Below, in pieces: positions 8,349-15,246 of a stretch of 16,941 bases of DNA. The notes beneath the pieces are model-generated. The model worked only from the letters and a program-made list of their open reading frames with translations. It was not told the origin of the DNA and did not search any database. A program made the position numbers and the translations under genes. The stretch lies in contig JAQGNA010000271.1 in the NCBI GenBank assembly GCA_028292075.1, forward strand, positions 1 to 16,941, in the 5' to 3' direction. This DNA is from Rhodoferax sp. (GTDB taxonomy: Bacteria; Pseudomonadota; Gammaproteobacteria; Burkholderiales; Burkholderiaceae). Positions within the stretch are counted from its first letter, which is position 1. Every line of letters starts with the position of its first letter.

Positions 8349-9247
8349 TTCTGCCAGACCCGGATGTGCTTGACCAGCAGCTTGGCCGGGAAGATCTCGG
8401 GGCCGGCTGGCGCACCCGGCCACTTGCCACCGACGGCCAGGTTCAGCAACACATGGGCAGGCCCACCGTCAGAGCCGTCGCGGTGCACCCAGCGGAAGCT
8501 GCGGTCGGCCACCAGCACGTCGTCGACGTAATGCCGGACACGGTCGGCGGTCCACTCCACCGCGAAGTCATGGAAATCGTCCTTGTAGTCGAAGCCCGGG
8601 CGGTAGCTCTTGTGCTGGTTCAGCAGCGAGGTGGCCACGTCGCCCTCTTCCTTCACGCCGCTGTGCAGAAAGTGAAAACTGTTGCGCGTGGTGTCGCGCC
8701 CGTTGTTCACGATCTCGAGGATGTCGATCTCGGGCGGCCATTTGCCGTCCTGCGGGTTGAGCCAGAAAGCCGGCCAGAGGCTGCGCGCGCCCGGTACCTT
8801 CATTCGGCATTCGAAATAACCGTACTGGCCCGACCACTTTGACCGCAGCATGCCGCTCTCGATGGTTCCGCTGGCCAACACGCCGCTCGGCGCGCGTGCC
8901 ACCAGCGCCAGCGCGCCGTCCTCGAAGACGTGGTTGTCGTTGTCACGGTAGCGCTGCCACTCGTCGTTCAACGCGTCCTGCTTGCCGCCGTTGTAGATGT
9001 AGCGGGTAAAAAAAGCCTCGCGAAGCTGCGCGAGAGTGGTGACATTGGCGCCGAAGTCCCAGTTCTGCACCAGCCGGTAGCCCTTGTTTCGCATGGCGAC
9101 CGGCAGGCGAGGCTCGTTGCGCGTGGCGCCGCCAGGTCCGGTGGCCGCGCAGGCAGCCAGCGGCACCGCGGCGGCGCCGGCCATCAGATGGCCAAGCACG
9201 GCACGCCGCGAAATGTCGGCCGCCAGCAATGGAACGCCCTGCCCCAT
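8345..9247 (-). CDS. GH16 family glycosyl hydrolase, predicted Tat-exported lipoprotein
   Basis: Endo-acting beta-glycanase that probably cleaves or trims the polysaccharide made here, comparable in role to ExoK/ExsH of succinoglycan. The 300-residue form has a twin-arginine-like motif SRRAVLG (Arg14-Arg15), a short hydrophobic region and a lipobox LAAC with Cys33, suggesting export folded and lipid anchoring. The catalytic GH16 signature EIDILE is at 173-178 (nucleophile Glu173, acid/base Glu178), preceded by LWPAFWLNP and followed by beta-sandwich segments ending at HIRVWQK. I chose ATG 9247: it has a strong AAGGA site seven bases upstream and gives a normal Tat n-region. An ATG at 9331, overlapping the previous stop as ATGA, would add 28 residues made of xSDY-like repeats. 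Its stop overlaps the polymerase start. Substrate unknown. Confidence 0.88.
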   Translation of the reverse strand: MGQGVPLLAADISRRAVLGHLMAGAAAVPLAACAATGPGGATRNEPRLPVAMRNKGYRLVQNWDFGANVTTLAQLREAFFTRYIYNGGKQDALNDEWQRYRDNDNHVFEDGALALVARAPSGVLASGTIESGMLRSKWSGQYGYFECRMKVPGARSLWPAFWLNPQDGKWPPEIDILEIVNNGRDTTRNSFHFLHSGVKEEGDVATSLLNQHKSYRPGFDYKDDFHDFAVEWTADRVRHYVDDVLVADRSFRWVHRDGSDGGPAHVLLNLAVGGKWPGAPAGPEIFPAKLLVKHIRVWQK

Positions 9248-9250
9248 CGA

Positions 9251-9259
9251 TCCTTCCTT
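9251..9259 (-). promoter_or_regulatory. strong ribosome binding site deciding the GH16 start
   Basis: AAGGAAGGA on the minus strand; its first AAGGA ends seven bases before ATG 9247. The alternative ATG at 9331 has only GGGG two bases upstream, too close to work well except by coupling from the preceding gene. Confidence 0.6.
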
Positions 9260-9268
9260 CGCAATGGC

Positions 9269-9316
9269 GTGACCGGAAAGGTGATCGGACGGGTAATCGG
9301 ACGAGTAATCGGAATC
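9269..9316 (-). repeat. 12-bp tandem repeat, four units, between the two candidate GH16 starts
   Basis: Read on the plus strand the units are GTGACCGGAAAG, GTGATCGGACGG, GTAATCGGACGA and GTAATCGGAATC (9269-9316), with the last three nearly identical. Because 12 is a multiple of three, the repeat reads in frame on the minus strand as four tetrapeptides of the form xSDY/xSDH/xSGH. It would be leader RNA if the 9247 start is used. Confidence 0.8.
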
Positions 9317-9327
9317 TGGCCGCATGT

Positions 9328-10518
9328 TCATTTCCCCATCACCCGCGGGTCGGGCCGCCCGGCGGCAGCGCCAAAATCGGCCACGGCTCCCTGGTAGAGC
9401 TGCAGCGTCGCGCGGCCGATGTCGGCCCACGAACCGGCGATGGCGGCGGGGTCGCGGCGCGGACGCTGCACGATCGCATCCTGCATGGCCCGGGCCAGCG
9501 CGGGCACGTCGTCGGTCGCAATGAGGGCACCGTCGGCTCCTTCGCGGATGTCCTCGGCGAAGATGCCGACCCGGCTCGCAATCAGCCATTTGCCGAGCGA
9601 CTTCACCAAAAAGTAAACACCGCTGGCATCGATCTGCCGGTACGGAAACACGAAGGAATCGGCCGCATCGAACAGCACGGCCATTTCTTCTTCTGACTGG
9701 CGCTCGGGCCGGATGTCGAACTGCGGCCCGACGCCCAGCTCCGCAATGCGGGCCAGGAGCGGCGCGATGTCCATGCGCGGGCGCCCCGCCACGATCACGC
9801 GCATTTCCGCGCGAACGGGGCCGGGCAATGCCGCCACGGCCTCGATCAGCAAGTCCAGACCCTTGTAGGGCTTGATCTCGCCGAAGAGGACGAACGTCCA
9901 CCGCGGGTCGCGTGCGGCGGGCACGGCCGGCGTCGGCAAGGGCACGGCCAGCCGCAGCGGCCCATGCGGAATGACAGCGATCTTCTCCGCCGGCACGCCG
10001 CGGTCGATCAGCGCCTGGCGGCCCGAGCGCGTATGCACGATGAGGCGGTGCGCAAACCGCATCGGGCCGTCATGGCCCATGCGCTGCAGCCACGACATCT
10101 TCTGGCCGTTGAAAGGCACCGTGTCGTGCACCGTAAGAACCAAAGGACGCCAGCGGCAGATGAGGGACATGGCCAGCACATCGAGCGGCGGCACCACGAT
10201 CCACTGGAAGTGCACCACGTCATGGCGTCCGGAACGCACCTTGCGCAGCAGGGTCATGAGCCCCGACAGGTGCGCCAGGCCCTTGGCCACCGGCTTCAGC
10301 TTGCCGGGCAGCCAGGTGGCGCCGTCCACACGGCGGTAAAAGAATGGGTCGGTGCGTTCCAGCGGAAGTTCCTGCCGGTCGCCGTCGCGGGTGGGCCGCG
10401 TGGCCCACATCACGTCCACACCTGCGGCGAGCAGGCCCTCGGTAAGGGCGGCATCGTAAGGCGCGGTGAACAGCGAGGGATCGACCTGCAATACATGCAA
10501 GCTAGGCTCTTTCAACAT
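9328..10518 (-). CDS. family 4-like (GT-B) glycosyltransferase
   Basis: Predicted retaining glycosyltransferase in EPS repeat synthesis, 396 residues, soluble or peripheral. The C-terminal nucleotide-binding half is recognisable: IPHGP at 183-187, FGEIKPYKGLDLLIEAV from 212, and a donor-site segment IDASGVYFLVKSLGKWLIASRVGIFAE at ~296-322 that stands where GT4 enzymes carry the EX7E motif. The first Glu is not obvious there. The N-terminal half has VVHFQW and LTVHDTVPFNG near 102-138. The ATG at 10518 follows a purine-rich GGGGAGAAAAGAAAGAAG site, good evidence for the start. A 61-bp gap separates it from the ExoA-like gene; its stop overlaps the upstream GH16 ATG. The sugar transferred cannot be told. 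Confidence 0.87.
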   Translation of the reverse strand: MLKEPSLHVLQVDPSLFTAPYDAALTEGLLAAGVDVMWATRPTRDGDRQELPLERTDPFFYRRVDGATWLPGKLKPVAKGLAHLSGLMTLLRKVRSGRHDVVHFQWIVVPPLDVLAMSLICRWRPLVLTVHDTVPFNGQKMSWLQRMGHDGPMRFAHRLIVHTRSGRQALIDRGVPAEKIAVIPHGPLRLAVPLPTPAVPAARDPRWTFVLFGEIKPYKGLDLLIEAVAALPGPVRAEMRVIVAGRPRMDIAPLLARIAELGVGPQFDIRPERQSEEEMAVLFDAADSFVFPYRQIDASGVYFLVKSLGKWLIASRVGIFAEDIREGADGALIATDDVPALARAMQDAIVQRPRRDPAAIAGSWADIGRATLQLYQGAVADFGAAAGRPDPRVMGK

Positions 10519-10579
10519 CTTCTTTCTTTTCTCCCCGCGAGGCAGGTGAAACGGCCGGCGCGACCGCTGCGGGTCGGCC

Positions 10580-11632
10580 TCATGGGCCGCCGATGGAGCC
10601 CAGGGGGGTGGCGCCAGACAGCTGCCAGCGGTTCTCCCGGACGAACAACATGCCTGCCAGAAAACCGGCGGCCCACCACAGGTGCATGACCGCGGCCGTA
10701 GGCCCGGCCAGCAGGCCGCAGACCGACTTTTCGCGCCAGGCGATCGACAGCGAAGTCAGCAGCAAAACGCCCGCATAGGCCAGCGGCCAGAGCAGCAGCC
10801 AGGGCAGCCAGGCCGCGAACACGAGTGCCAGCACCGAAACGACCAGATGCACCGGCAAGGCCAGCTGGCGCAGCCGCATCGACCCGGGATGCCGCCGCAC
10901 GGTGCGCGAGCGGCCTCGGCCATAGGCGAAATACTGGCGCGCCAGACCAGCGATGGTGCTGCGGGGGTGGTAGCCGAGCCGGATGTCGGCGTCGAGGTAG
11001 ATCTTGCTTCCCAGACTGCGTTGGCGGCAGTCGAGCTCGGCGTCTTCGTTATGGGTAAAGGTTTCGTCGTAGCCACCCGCGCGGCGGAACGATTCCATGC
11101 GGAACGCCGCATGGTGGCCATGGTCGACGTAGCCGCTGCGGCGCCCGCCGCGGTGCGCAGACCCGCCCGACCCCACCTTGGTGTCGGACGCCCAGGCCAC
11201 CGCCCGCTGCACGCAGTTGTGGCCGGTCGAATCCATGGGCACCACCACCGCGTCGGCCCCCGTGCGGTCGAGCGACGCCAGCAGCATCCGGATGAAGCCC
11301 CGTGGATACTGCGCATGGGCGTCGCAGCGCACCAGGACCTGCACGCCATGGCCCAACTGCGACGCCGCAAGATTCACCGCCGCGCTCTGGATGCGCTTCG
11401 GGTTGTTCAGCCACTGCAGGCGCGGTTGGCGGGTGGCGAGCTGCTTGACGATGTCCAGCGTGCCGTCGGTGCTGCCACCGTCTACCACCACCAAAGAGAC
11501 CTGTGCGTTTTGCGGGAGGTCGTCGCACAGGCTGGCGACCACGCCCTCGATGGTTCGGGCCTCGTTCAGCGTGGGGATCACCACCAGGACCTGGCGCACC
11601 CCGGCCTCGCCCGGTGCCGTCTCAATGGTCAT
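10580..11632 (-). CDS. ExoA-like family 2 glycosyltransferase with C-terminal membrane segments
   Basis: Membrane-bound GT2 resembling succinoglycan ExoA, a beta-1,3-glucosyltransferase that adds the second sugar; the same role here is inference. Of 350 residues, VVIPTLNEARTI (18-29), VVDGGSTDGT (49-58) and CDAHAQYP (103-110) make the nucleotide-sugar site. The ExoA-type segments SGGSAHRGG, GYVDHGHHAAF (167-177) and HNEDAELD (194-201) follow, with the latter giving the presumed acceptor-side acidic residues. Then come RQYFAYGRGRSRT and at least three hydrophobic helices from ~255 onward. The ATG lies 11 bases inside the end of epsG, so translation is probably coupled. A 61-bp gap without clear promoter separates it from the GT4 gene. 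Confidence 0.9.
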   Translation of the reverse strand: MTIETAPGEAGVRQVLVVIPTLNEARTIEGVVASLCDDLPQNAQVSLVVVDGGSTDGTLDIVKQLATRQPRLQWLNNPKRIQSAAVNLAASQLGHGVQVLVRCDAHAQYPRGFIRMLLASLDRTGADAVVVPMDSTGHNCVQRAVAWASDTKVGSGGSAHRGGRRSGYVDHGHHAAFRMESFRRAGGYDETFTHNEDAELDCRQRSLGSKIYLDADIRLGYHPRSTIAGLARQYFAYGRGRSRTVRRHPGSMRLRQLALPVHLVVSVLALVFAAWLPWLLLWPLAYAGVLLLTSLSIAWREKSVCGLLAGPTAAVMHLWWAAGFLAGMLFVRENRWQLSGATPLGSIGGP

Positions 11633-12557
11633 TGATCATCACCCCGGCAAAACGCGTATGGCCCTTCTGCACCTGATGGACCAGCGTGTGGATGGCGTCC
11701 ATCCGGCTCGTGCCGCGGCGGCCCATGACCAGCGCCGCACCGCACTTGGCGGCCAGCACGCGTGCGTCCGCGCCATGGCTGGCCGCGGGCGTGTCGACGA
11801 TCACGTAGTCGAACTTGGCGCACATCTCAAGCATGAGCAGGCCGAAGGCGGGCCGCTGGACCAGCTCCAGCGGATTGGGCGGCATGGTGCCGACCGGCAG
11901 CACGAAAAGACCCGGCAGCGCAGGCAGCTCGTGGACGACGTCGGCGTCGGCCCGACCGGCCAGGATGTTGCTCAGGCCAGCGCCGCCCTGCAGCCCGAAG
12001 AGCTGGTGGAGCCGCGGCGTGCGCATGTCGGCATCGACCAGCAGCGTGCGCCCGCCCAGTTGGCTGAAGGCGATGGCGAGGTTGGCGGCGAAGAACGACT
12101 TGCCGTCACCCACATTGGGGCTCAGGACGGCCAGCGCGCGGCGCGGCTGGTCGGGAGCGAGCACGCCCATGAGCAGCTGGCTGCGCACGTCGCGGAAGAT
12201 CTCCGCCTCGTCGCTGAACGGATCGAGGGCCACGATCAGCTCATCGTTGAGCGCGGACATCGCACCCTCGGCGGCGTACGGGTAGTGAAACTGCTGCGAC
12301 AGCGCCCAGACGACATCGTCGCGGCTGGCCAGCTTGAGCGCGATGGCCGCCTCACCGAAGTGCATGTGGTGCTCGCGCTGGTGCTTCAGGATCTGATCGA
12401 TCTGCGTCTGGTTCAGGTTGCGGGCTTCGCGGATGAAGTCGCCGATGGAGCGGCCAACCACCTGCTGGCGCCCGGCGTCCACTGCGGGGGGCAGTTCCAT
12501 GGAAGATACGGTCTGGTCCTTGGCGTTCATCGCTTGCACATTGGTTTTGAAGTCCAT
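11622..12557 (-). CDS. epsG: EpsG-like chain-length ATPase / BY-kinase-type protein
   Basis: Cytoplasmic P-loop ATPase that works with EpsF to control EPS chain length and export. The 311-residue protein has an N-terminal helical domain (IGDFIREARNLNQTQIDQIL at ~38-57, HFGEAAIALKLASRDDV at 66-82) like that of EpsG and of type II secretion ATPases. The BY-kinase core follows: Walker A SPNVGDGKS at 146-154, Walker A' LLVDADMR at 172-179 and Walker B YVIVDTP at 251-257. Only three tyrosines occur in the whole chain (92, 94, 251) and the protein ends at MINDH, so the usual C-terminal Tyr cluster is absent. It begins 18 bp after epsF and overlaps the ExoA-like gene by 11 bp. ATG 12557 is used; Met10 is possible. 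Confidence 0.9.
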   Translation of the reverse strand: MDFKTNVQAMNAKDQTVSSMELPPAVDAGRQQVVGRSIGDFIREARNLNQTQIDQILKHQREHHMHFGEAAIALKLASRDDVVWALSQQFHYPYAAEGAMSALNDELIVALDPFSDEAEIFRDVRSQLLMGVLAPDQPRRALAVLSPNVGDGKSFFAANLAIAFSQLGGRTLLVDADMRTPRLHQLFGLQGGAGLSNILAGRADADVVHELPALPGLFVLPVGTMPPNPLELVQRPAFGLLMLEMCAKFDYVIVDTPAASHGADARVLAAKCGAALVMGRRGTSRMDAIHTLVHQVQKGHTRFAGVMINDH

Positions 12558-12575
12558 GATGGTCTGGCCTGCGGT

Positions 12576-13988
12576 TCAGGGGCGACGGGCGCCGGTCAGC
12601 GGTGAGGTGAGGCGCAACCGCGAATGGCCGACCTTCTTGGTTTGCGCGTTGGCCGGCAGCACGCCCAGCAGGGGCAGCGCCAGGCCCTTCAGCACGTCCT
12701 GGTCGGTGCGGAGCCGGCGGTCGCGCAGCTCGCGCACCAGGGCCGCGCCCATGGCCAGCAGTGCCCCCACCAGGAAACCGATGGTCAGGGTCAGCCGCAC
12801 GCGGGGCGAGGACGGATACGCGGGCGGTGTCGCCTGCTTCAGCACCGAGACATTGGTCTGGGTGGCCTGGCTTTCCACCGCCGTCTGGCTGGCCCGGGTC
12901 AGGATGGCCTCGTACGAACGCTGGGCGTTTTCGACATCGCGCTGGAGCACGGCGGACTCGTCGCGCTGGGTCTTGAGCTTCAGCAGCTTGCCGCGCTGCT
13001 CTTCCACCGCCGCCTGCAGTTGCGCCAGGCGGCCCTGGTTGACCTCGTTGTTGATGGCCAGGCTGCTCGCCACGCGCCGGGTTTCCGACGCAATGCCGGC
13101 GCGCAGCTGCGCCATGCGGGCGCGCAGCTCGGTCATTTCGGGGTGGTTCTCGCCCAGGCGGGTGCGCAGTTCGTCGGCCCGGGCTTCCGCCTTGGCCAGT
13201 TCGCTGCTCAGGCTCACCAGCACCGGGCTGTTGAACACCTCGGACATCTGCGAGGCATTGCGCGACGACTGGCTCTGGCGCCCGCCGGATTCATTGGCCA
13301 CGGCCTGCAGCTGAACCAGCTGCGAAGTCAACTCCGACAGTTTGAGCGTCTCGACGTCGAGGCGTTCGTCGTTGGCAATGATGCCCTTCGACTGCTGGTA
13401 GGCGGACAGCTTGGCCTGCGCCTGCTCCAGGCTTTCGCGCAGTTGCTTGCCGCGTTCGTCGAAGAAACCGTTGTAGACCCGGGCCGGCTCCACGCGCAGC
13501 TCGAGCGTGGTGTCGATGTAGGCCTTCACATAGGCATTGGCCGCGGCGGCGGCAAAGGCGGCGTCGGGCGATGTATAGGCGACGGTGATCACGTTGGAGT
13601 CCCGCGACGGCATGACGTCCAGCTTGCTCGAAAGGTTGTCGGAGAGCCATGACTTGAAAGCGCCCTGGCCGTCGGTCGCCTTTTGCCACTGGGCGCGGCG
13701 GTCGGGGTCCTTGTCGAGGCCCAGGCTCTCGACTGCCCGCATCGCGACCCGTTCGCTTTGCAGCACGCTGACCTGGGTCGCCATGTAGCCGGCCGTGCCC
13801 ATGCCGGGCAGCACCATGCCGGCGATCGGGTCCGGCGACTTGACGTCGAGAACGACCGATGCCGTCGCGGTGTACTGCGGCGTTCGCGTCAAGGTGAACG
13901 CGGCAACGGCTGCCACCGTGACCAACAGCACGGCGAGTGCAATGCGCCACCGGGCGCGGAGAGAAATGTAGACTTCAGTAAGGTTCAT
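12576..13988 (-). CDS. epsF: EpsF-like chain-length determinant protein (Wzz/PCP family)
   Basis: Inner-membrane co-polymerase that sets chain length and, with the separate EpsG ATPase, forms a split Wzc-type system. The 470-residue protein has an N-terminal Wzz domain with a first membrane helix at ~16-34 and the usual QYTATASVVLDV strand after it. A long charged, Ala/Gln/Glu-rich central region (~180-370) looks like coiled coil. The proline motif PPAYPSSPR comes just before the second helix at ~396-416, and a ~54-residue cytosolic tail follows. This matches the EpsF type, intermediate between short Wzz and full Wzc. The frame continues far upstream, but only Met at 13988 starts the Wzz fold; GGTGA lies five bases before it. 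The 191-bp region upstream probably holds its promoter. Confidence 0.92.
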   Translation of the reverse strand: MNLTEVYISLRARWRIALAVLLVTVAAVAAFTLTRTPQYTATASVVLDVKSPDPIAGMVLPGMGTAGYMATQVSVLQSERVAMRAVESLGLDKDPDRRAQWQKATDGQGAFKSWLSDNLSSKLDVMPSRDSNVITVAYTSPDAAFAAAAANAYVKAYIDTTLELRVEPARVYNGFFDERGKQLRESLEQAQAKLSAYQQSKGIIANDERLDVETLKLSELTSQLVQLQAVANESGGRQSQSSRNASQMSEVFNSPVLVSLSSELAKAEARADELRTRLGENHPEMTELRARMAQLRAGIASETRRVASSLAINNEVNQGRLAQLQAAVEEQRGKLLKLKTQRDESAVLQRDVENAQRSYEAILTRASQTAVESQATQTNVSVLKQATPPAYPSSPRVRLTLTIGFLVGALLAMGAALVRELRDRRLRTDQDVLKGLALPLLGVLPANAQTKKVGHSRLRLTSPLTGARRP

Positions 13989-14030
13989 TTTTTCACCAGA
14001 AAACGGAGCTCGTTCAGCGAGCCAGGGGCG

Positions 14031-14044
14031 CGAAAATGCGCATT
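14031..14044. promoter_or_regulatory. palindrome upstream of epsF, shares CGAAAATGC with the nearby hairpin
   Basis: AATGCGCATT at 14035-14044 is a perfect 10-bp palindrome. The overlapping nonamer CGAAAATGC (14031-14039) recurs at 14080-14088, 49 bp away. It lies ~47 bp upstream of the epsF start, where an operator would be expected. Sequence is certain; function is inferred. Confidence 0.35.
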
Positions 14045-14080
14045 GTGACGCGCGGGTGCCCAACCTAAGTAACAGCATCC

Positions 14081-14105
14081 GAAAATGCTGCAGTGCAGCA
14101 TTTTC
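14081..14105. terminator. perfect inverted repeat (11-bp arms) between glycosyltransferase and epsF
   Basis: GAAAATGCTGC, a three-base loop, then GCAGCATTTTC: perfect 11-bp arms. On the minus strand it lies ~75 bp after the upstream glycosyltransferase stop and gives a GC stem followed by TTTT, so it could end the flippase operon. It could equally be an operator or a leader hairpin of the epsF transcript. The rest of the 13989-14179 gap contains the palindrome at 14035 and the weak -24/-12 element at 14153-14167. Confidence 0.5.
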
Positions 14106-14152
14106 CCGTAACCATAACCGATTCAGCGCTGATCGCCGAATTCCACACGGCG

Positions 14153-14167
14153 GCGCTTTGGATGCCA
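14153..14167 (-). promoter_or_regulatory. weak sigma-54-like element upstream of epsF
   Basis: TGGCAT, five bases, then GCGC on the minus strand keeps GG and GC at -24/-12 spacing (seven of ten consensus positions). A start near 14141 would leave a ~150-base leader that includes both palindromes. Confidence 0.22.
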
Positions 14168-14179
14168 ACCCCCACGATG

Positions 14180-15241
14180 TTACAAACCTTGCACCGCAAC
14201 CGACAAGGCAGCGGCGATGGCATCGTCGCCAAACTCCTGCTGAATTCGCGGTTGGAGATGCGCGAGATCGGGCAGTGTGCGAAACCGGTGCGCAGCCTGG
14301 GCCAGCCCGGGTAGGTCGGGCGCCAACGCCATGAGTTCTCCGCCCACACGGGGTGCCGCCCATTTGAGAAACGGCGTTTCCACCGCGATCACCGGCACCG
14401 GCAGCGACACCGCATAGAAAAAGCTGCCGCTCACGATGGTGTTGTCGCCGGCATGCGAGATGACCACCGCACGGCTCTTCAGGATGGTGGCCTGCGCATC
14501 CGCCTCGCTCAACAGGCCGGGCCGGTAGAAGATGTTGGGGCGGTCGATGGCTTCGAGTTCCCGGCTGTACGCCATGTCGGAGATCGAACCGATGATCAGC
14601 AGGTTGCGGTCGGCCGGAAAGGCCTTGGCCAGCTCCAGGATCTGCTTATACCGCGCGATGCGACCGAAGGCCACGAAGAACTCGTCGGGCAGCGGCCGTT
14701 TCAGAGATGCCGGCAATCCGTCGGCCTCTCCACCCGAGGGCTCCGGCGCGGCGTGCGGGTACAGCGGATGCGGGCAGTAGATCCGACCGTTGTCCAGGTG
14801 GGCGCCGGAATGCACGTAGACCACGTCGAACAGGCGCTCATAACGGGCAAGGATGCGCTGCGCCAGGTGTTCCTGGCTCTTCAGGGTCGCGTGCGGGTAA
14901 AGGTTGTGCCGGAAGAACACGGTGCGGCGCGAGATGAACCCGGTGGCCAGGGTCTTGAGGAACACCTTGGCAACCCGAAGCCACGAGATTCTGTGGGTCC
15001 GCGGATGCAGGATGTCGTTCTCCATCCAGTTGAAAAAAGCCACGTCATAACGGCGCCGGTTCCAGCGCAGCACGTCGAGGATCGATTGCTTCACGCCCTG
15101 GAATTGCTTTACCTCACCGTAGCGTGAAAGCACTTCACGCATGCGGGCGACGTACAGGTTGTCGACGTTGCTGAACGGGGTGTAGGTGAAGCTCAGCTTT
15201 TTACCGGCTGGGGCTTGATCGAGAGGCTTGGGAAAGGCCAT
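14180..15241 (-). CDS. GT-B glycosyltransferase of EPS repeat assembly
   Basis: Predicted glycosyltransferase of 353 residues. It opens with SFTYTPFSNVDNLYVARMREVL (17-38), a GT-B-style acceptor domain start. CPHPLYPH is near 156-163, and a nucleotide-binding half begins at FGRIARYKQILELAKAF (192-208). NLLIIGSI and then FYRPGLLSEADAQATILKSRAVV and SHAGDNTIVSGSFF (262-275) follow, where the conserved donor-binding region should be. No classical EX7E is evident, so the CAZy family is uncertain: GT4-related or an unclassified GT-B family. ATG 15241 comes 5 bp after the preceding stop, with GGAAG about ten bases upstream. It is the last gene of the flippase unit. The frame extends upstream into the previous gene; that part is a shadow. 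Confidence 0.75.
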   Translation of the reverse strand: MAFPKPLDQAPAGKKLSFTYTPFSNVDNLYVARMREVLSRYGEVKQFQGVKQSILDVLRWNRRRYDVAFFNWMENDILHPRTHRISWLRVAKVFLKTLATGFISRRTVFFRHNLYPHATLKSQEHLAQRILARYERLFDVVYVHSGAHLDNGRIYCPHPLYPHAAPEPSGGEADGLPASLKRPLPDEFFVAFGRIARYKQILELAKAFPADRNLLIIGSISDMAYSRELEAIDRPNIFYRPGLLSEADAQATILKSRAVVISHAGDNTIVSGSFFYAVSLPVPVIAVETPFLKWAAPRVGGELMALAPDLPGLAQAAHRFRTLPDLAHLQPRIQQEFGDDAIAAALSVAVQGL

Positions 15242-15246
15242 GGGCT

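Noticed and set aside
9332..9901. Upstream extension of the GH16 frame
   Set aside because: Arg/Pro-rich shadow of the GT4 gene with no GH16 or signal features.
11178..12605. Long plus-strand open frame (about 475 codons) opposite the ExoA-like GT and epsG
   Set aside because: Its translation is rich in Arg/Ser/Thr without domains and lies antisense to two clear genes; long shadow frames are common in GC-rich DNA.
13989..14363. N-terminal extension of epsF to 14363
   Set aside because: The Wzz fold begins at Met 13988; the extension is Arg/Ser/Cys-rich, overlaps the previous gene and crosses the palindromes.
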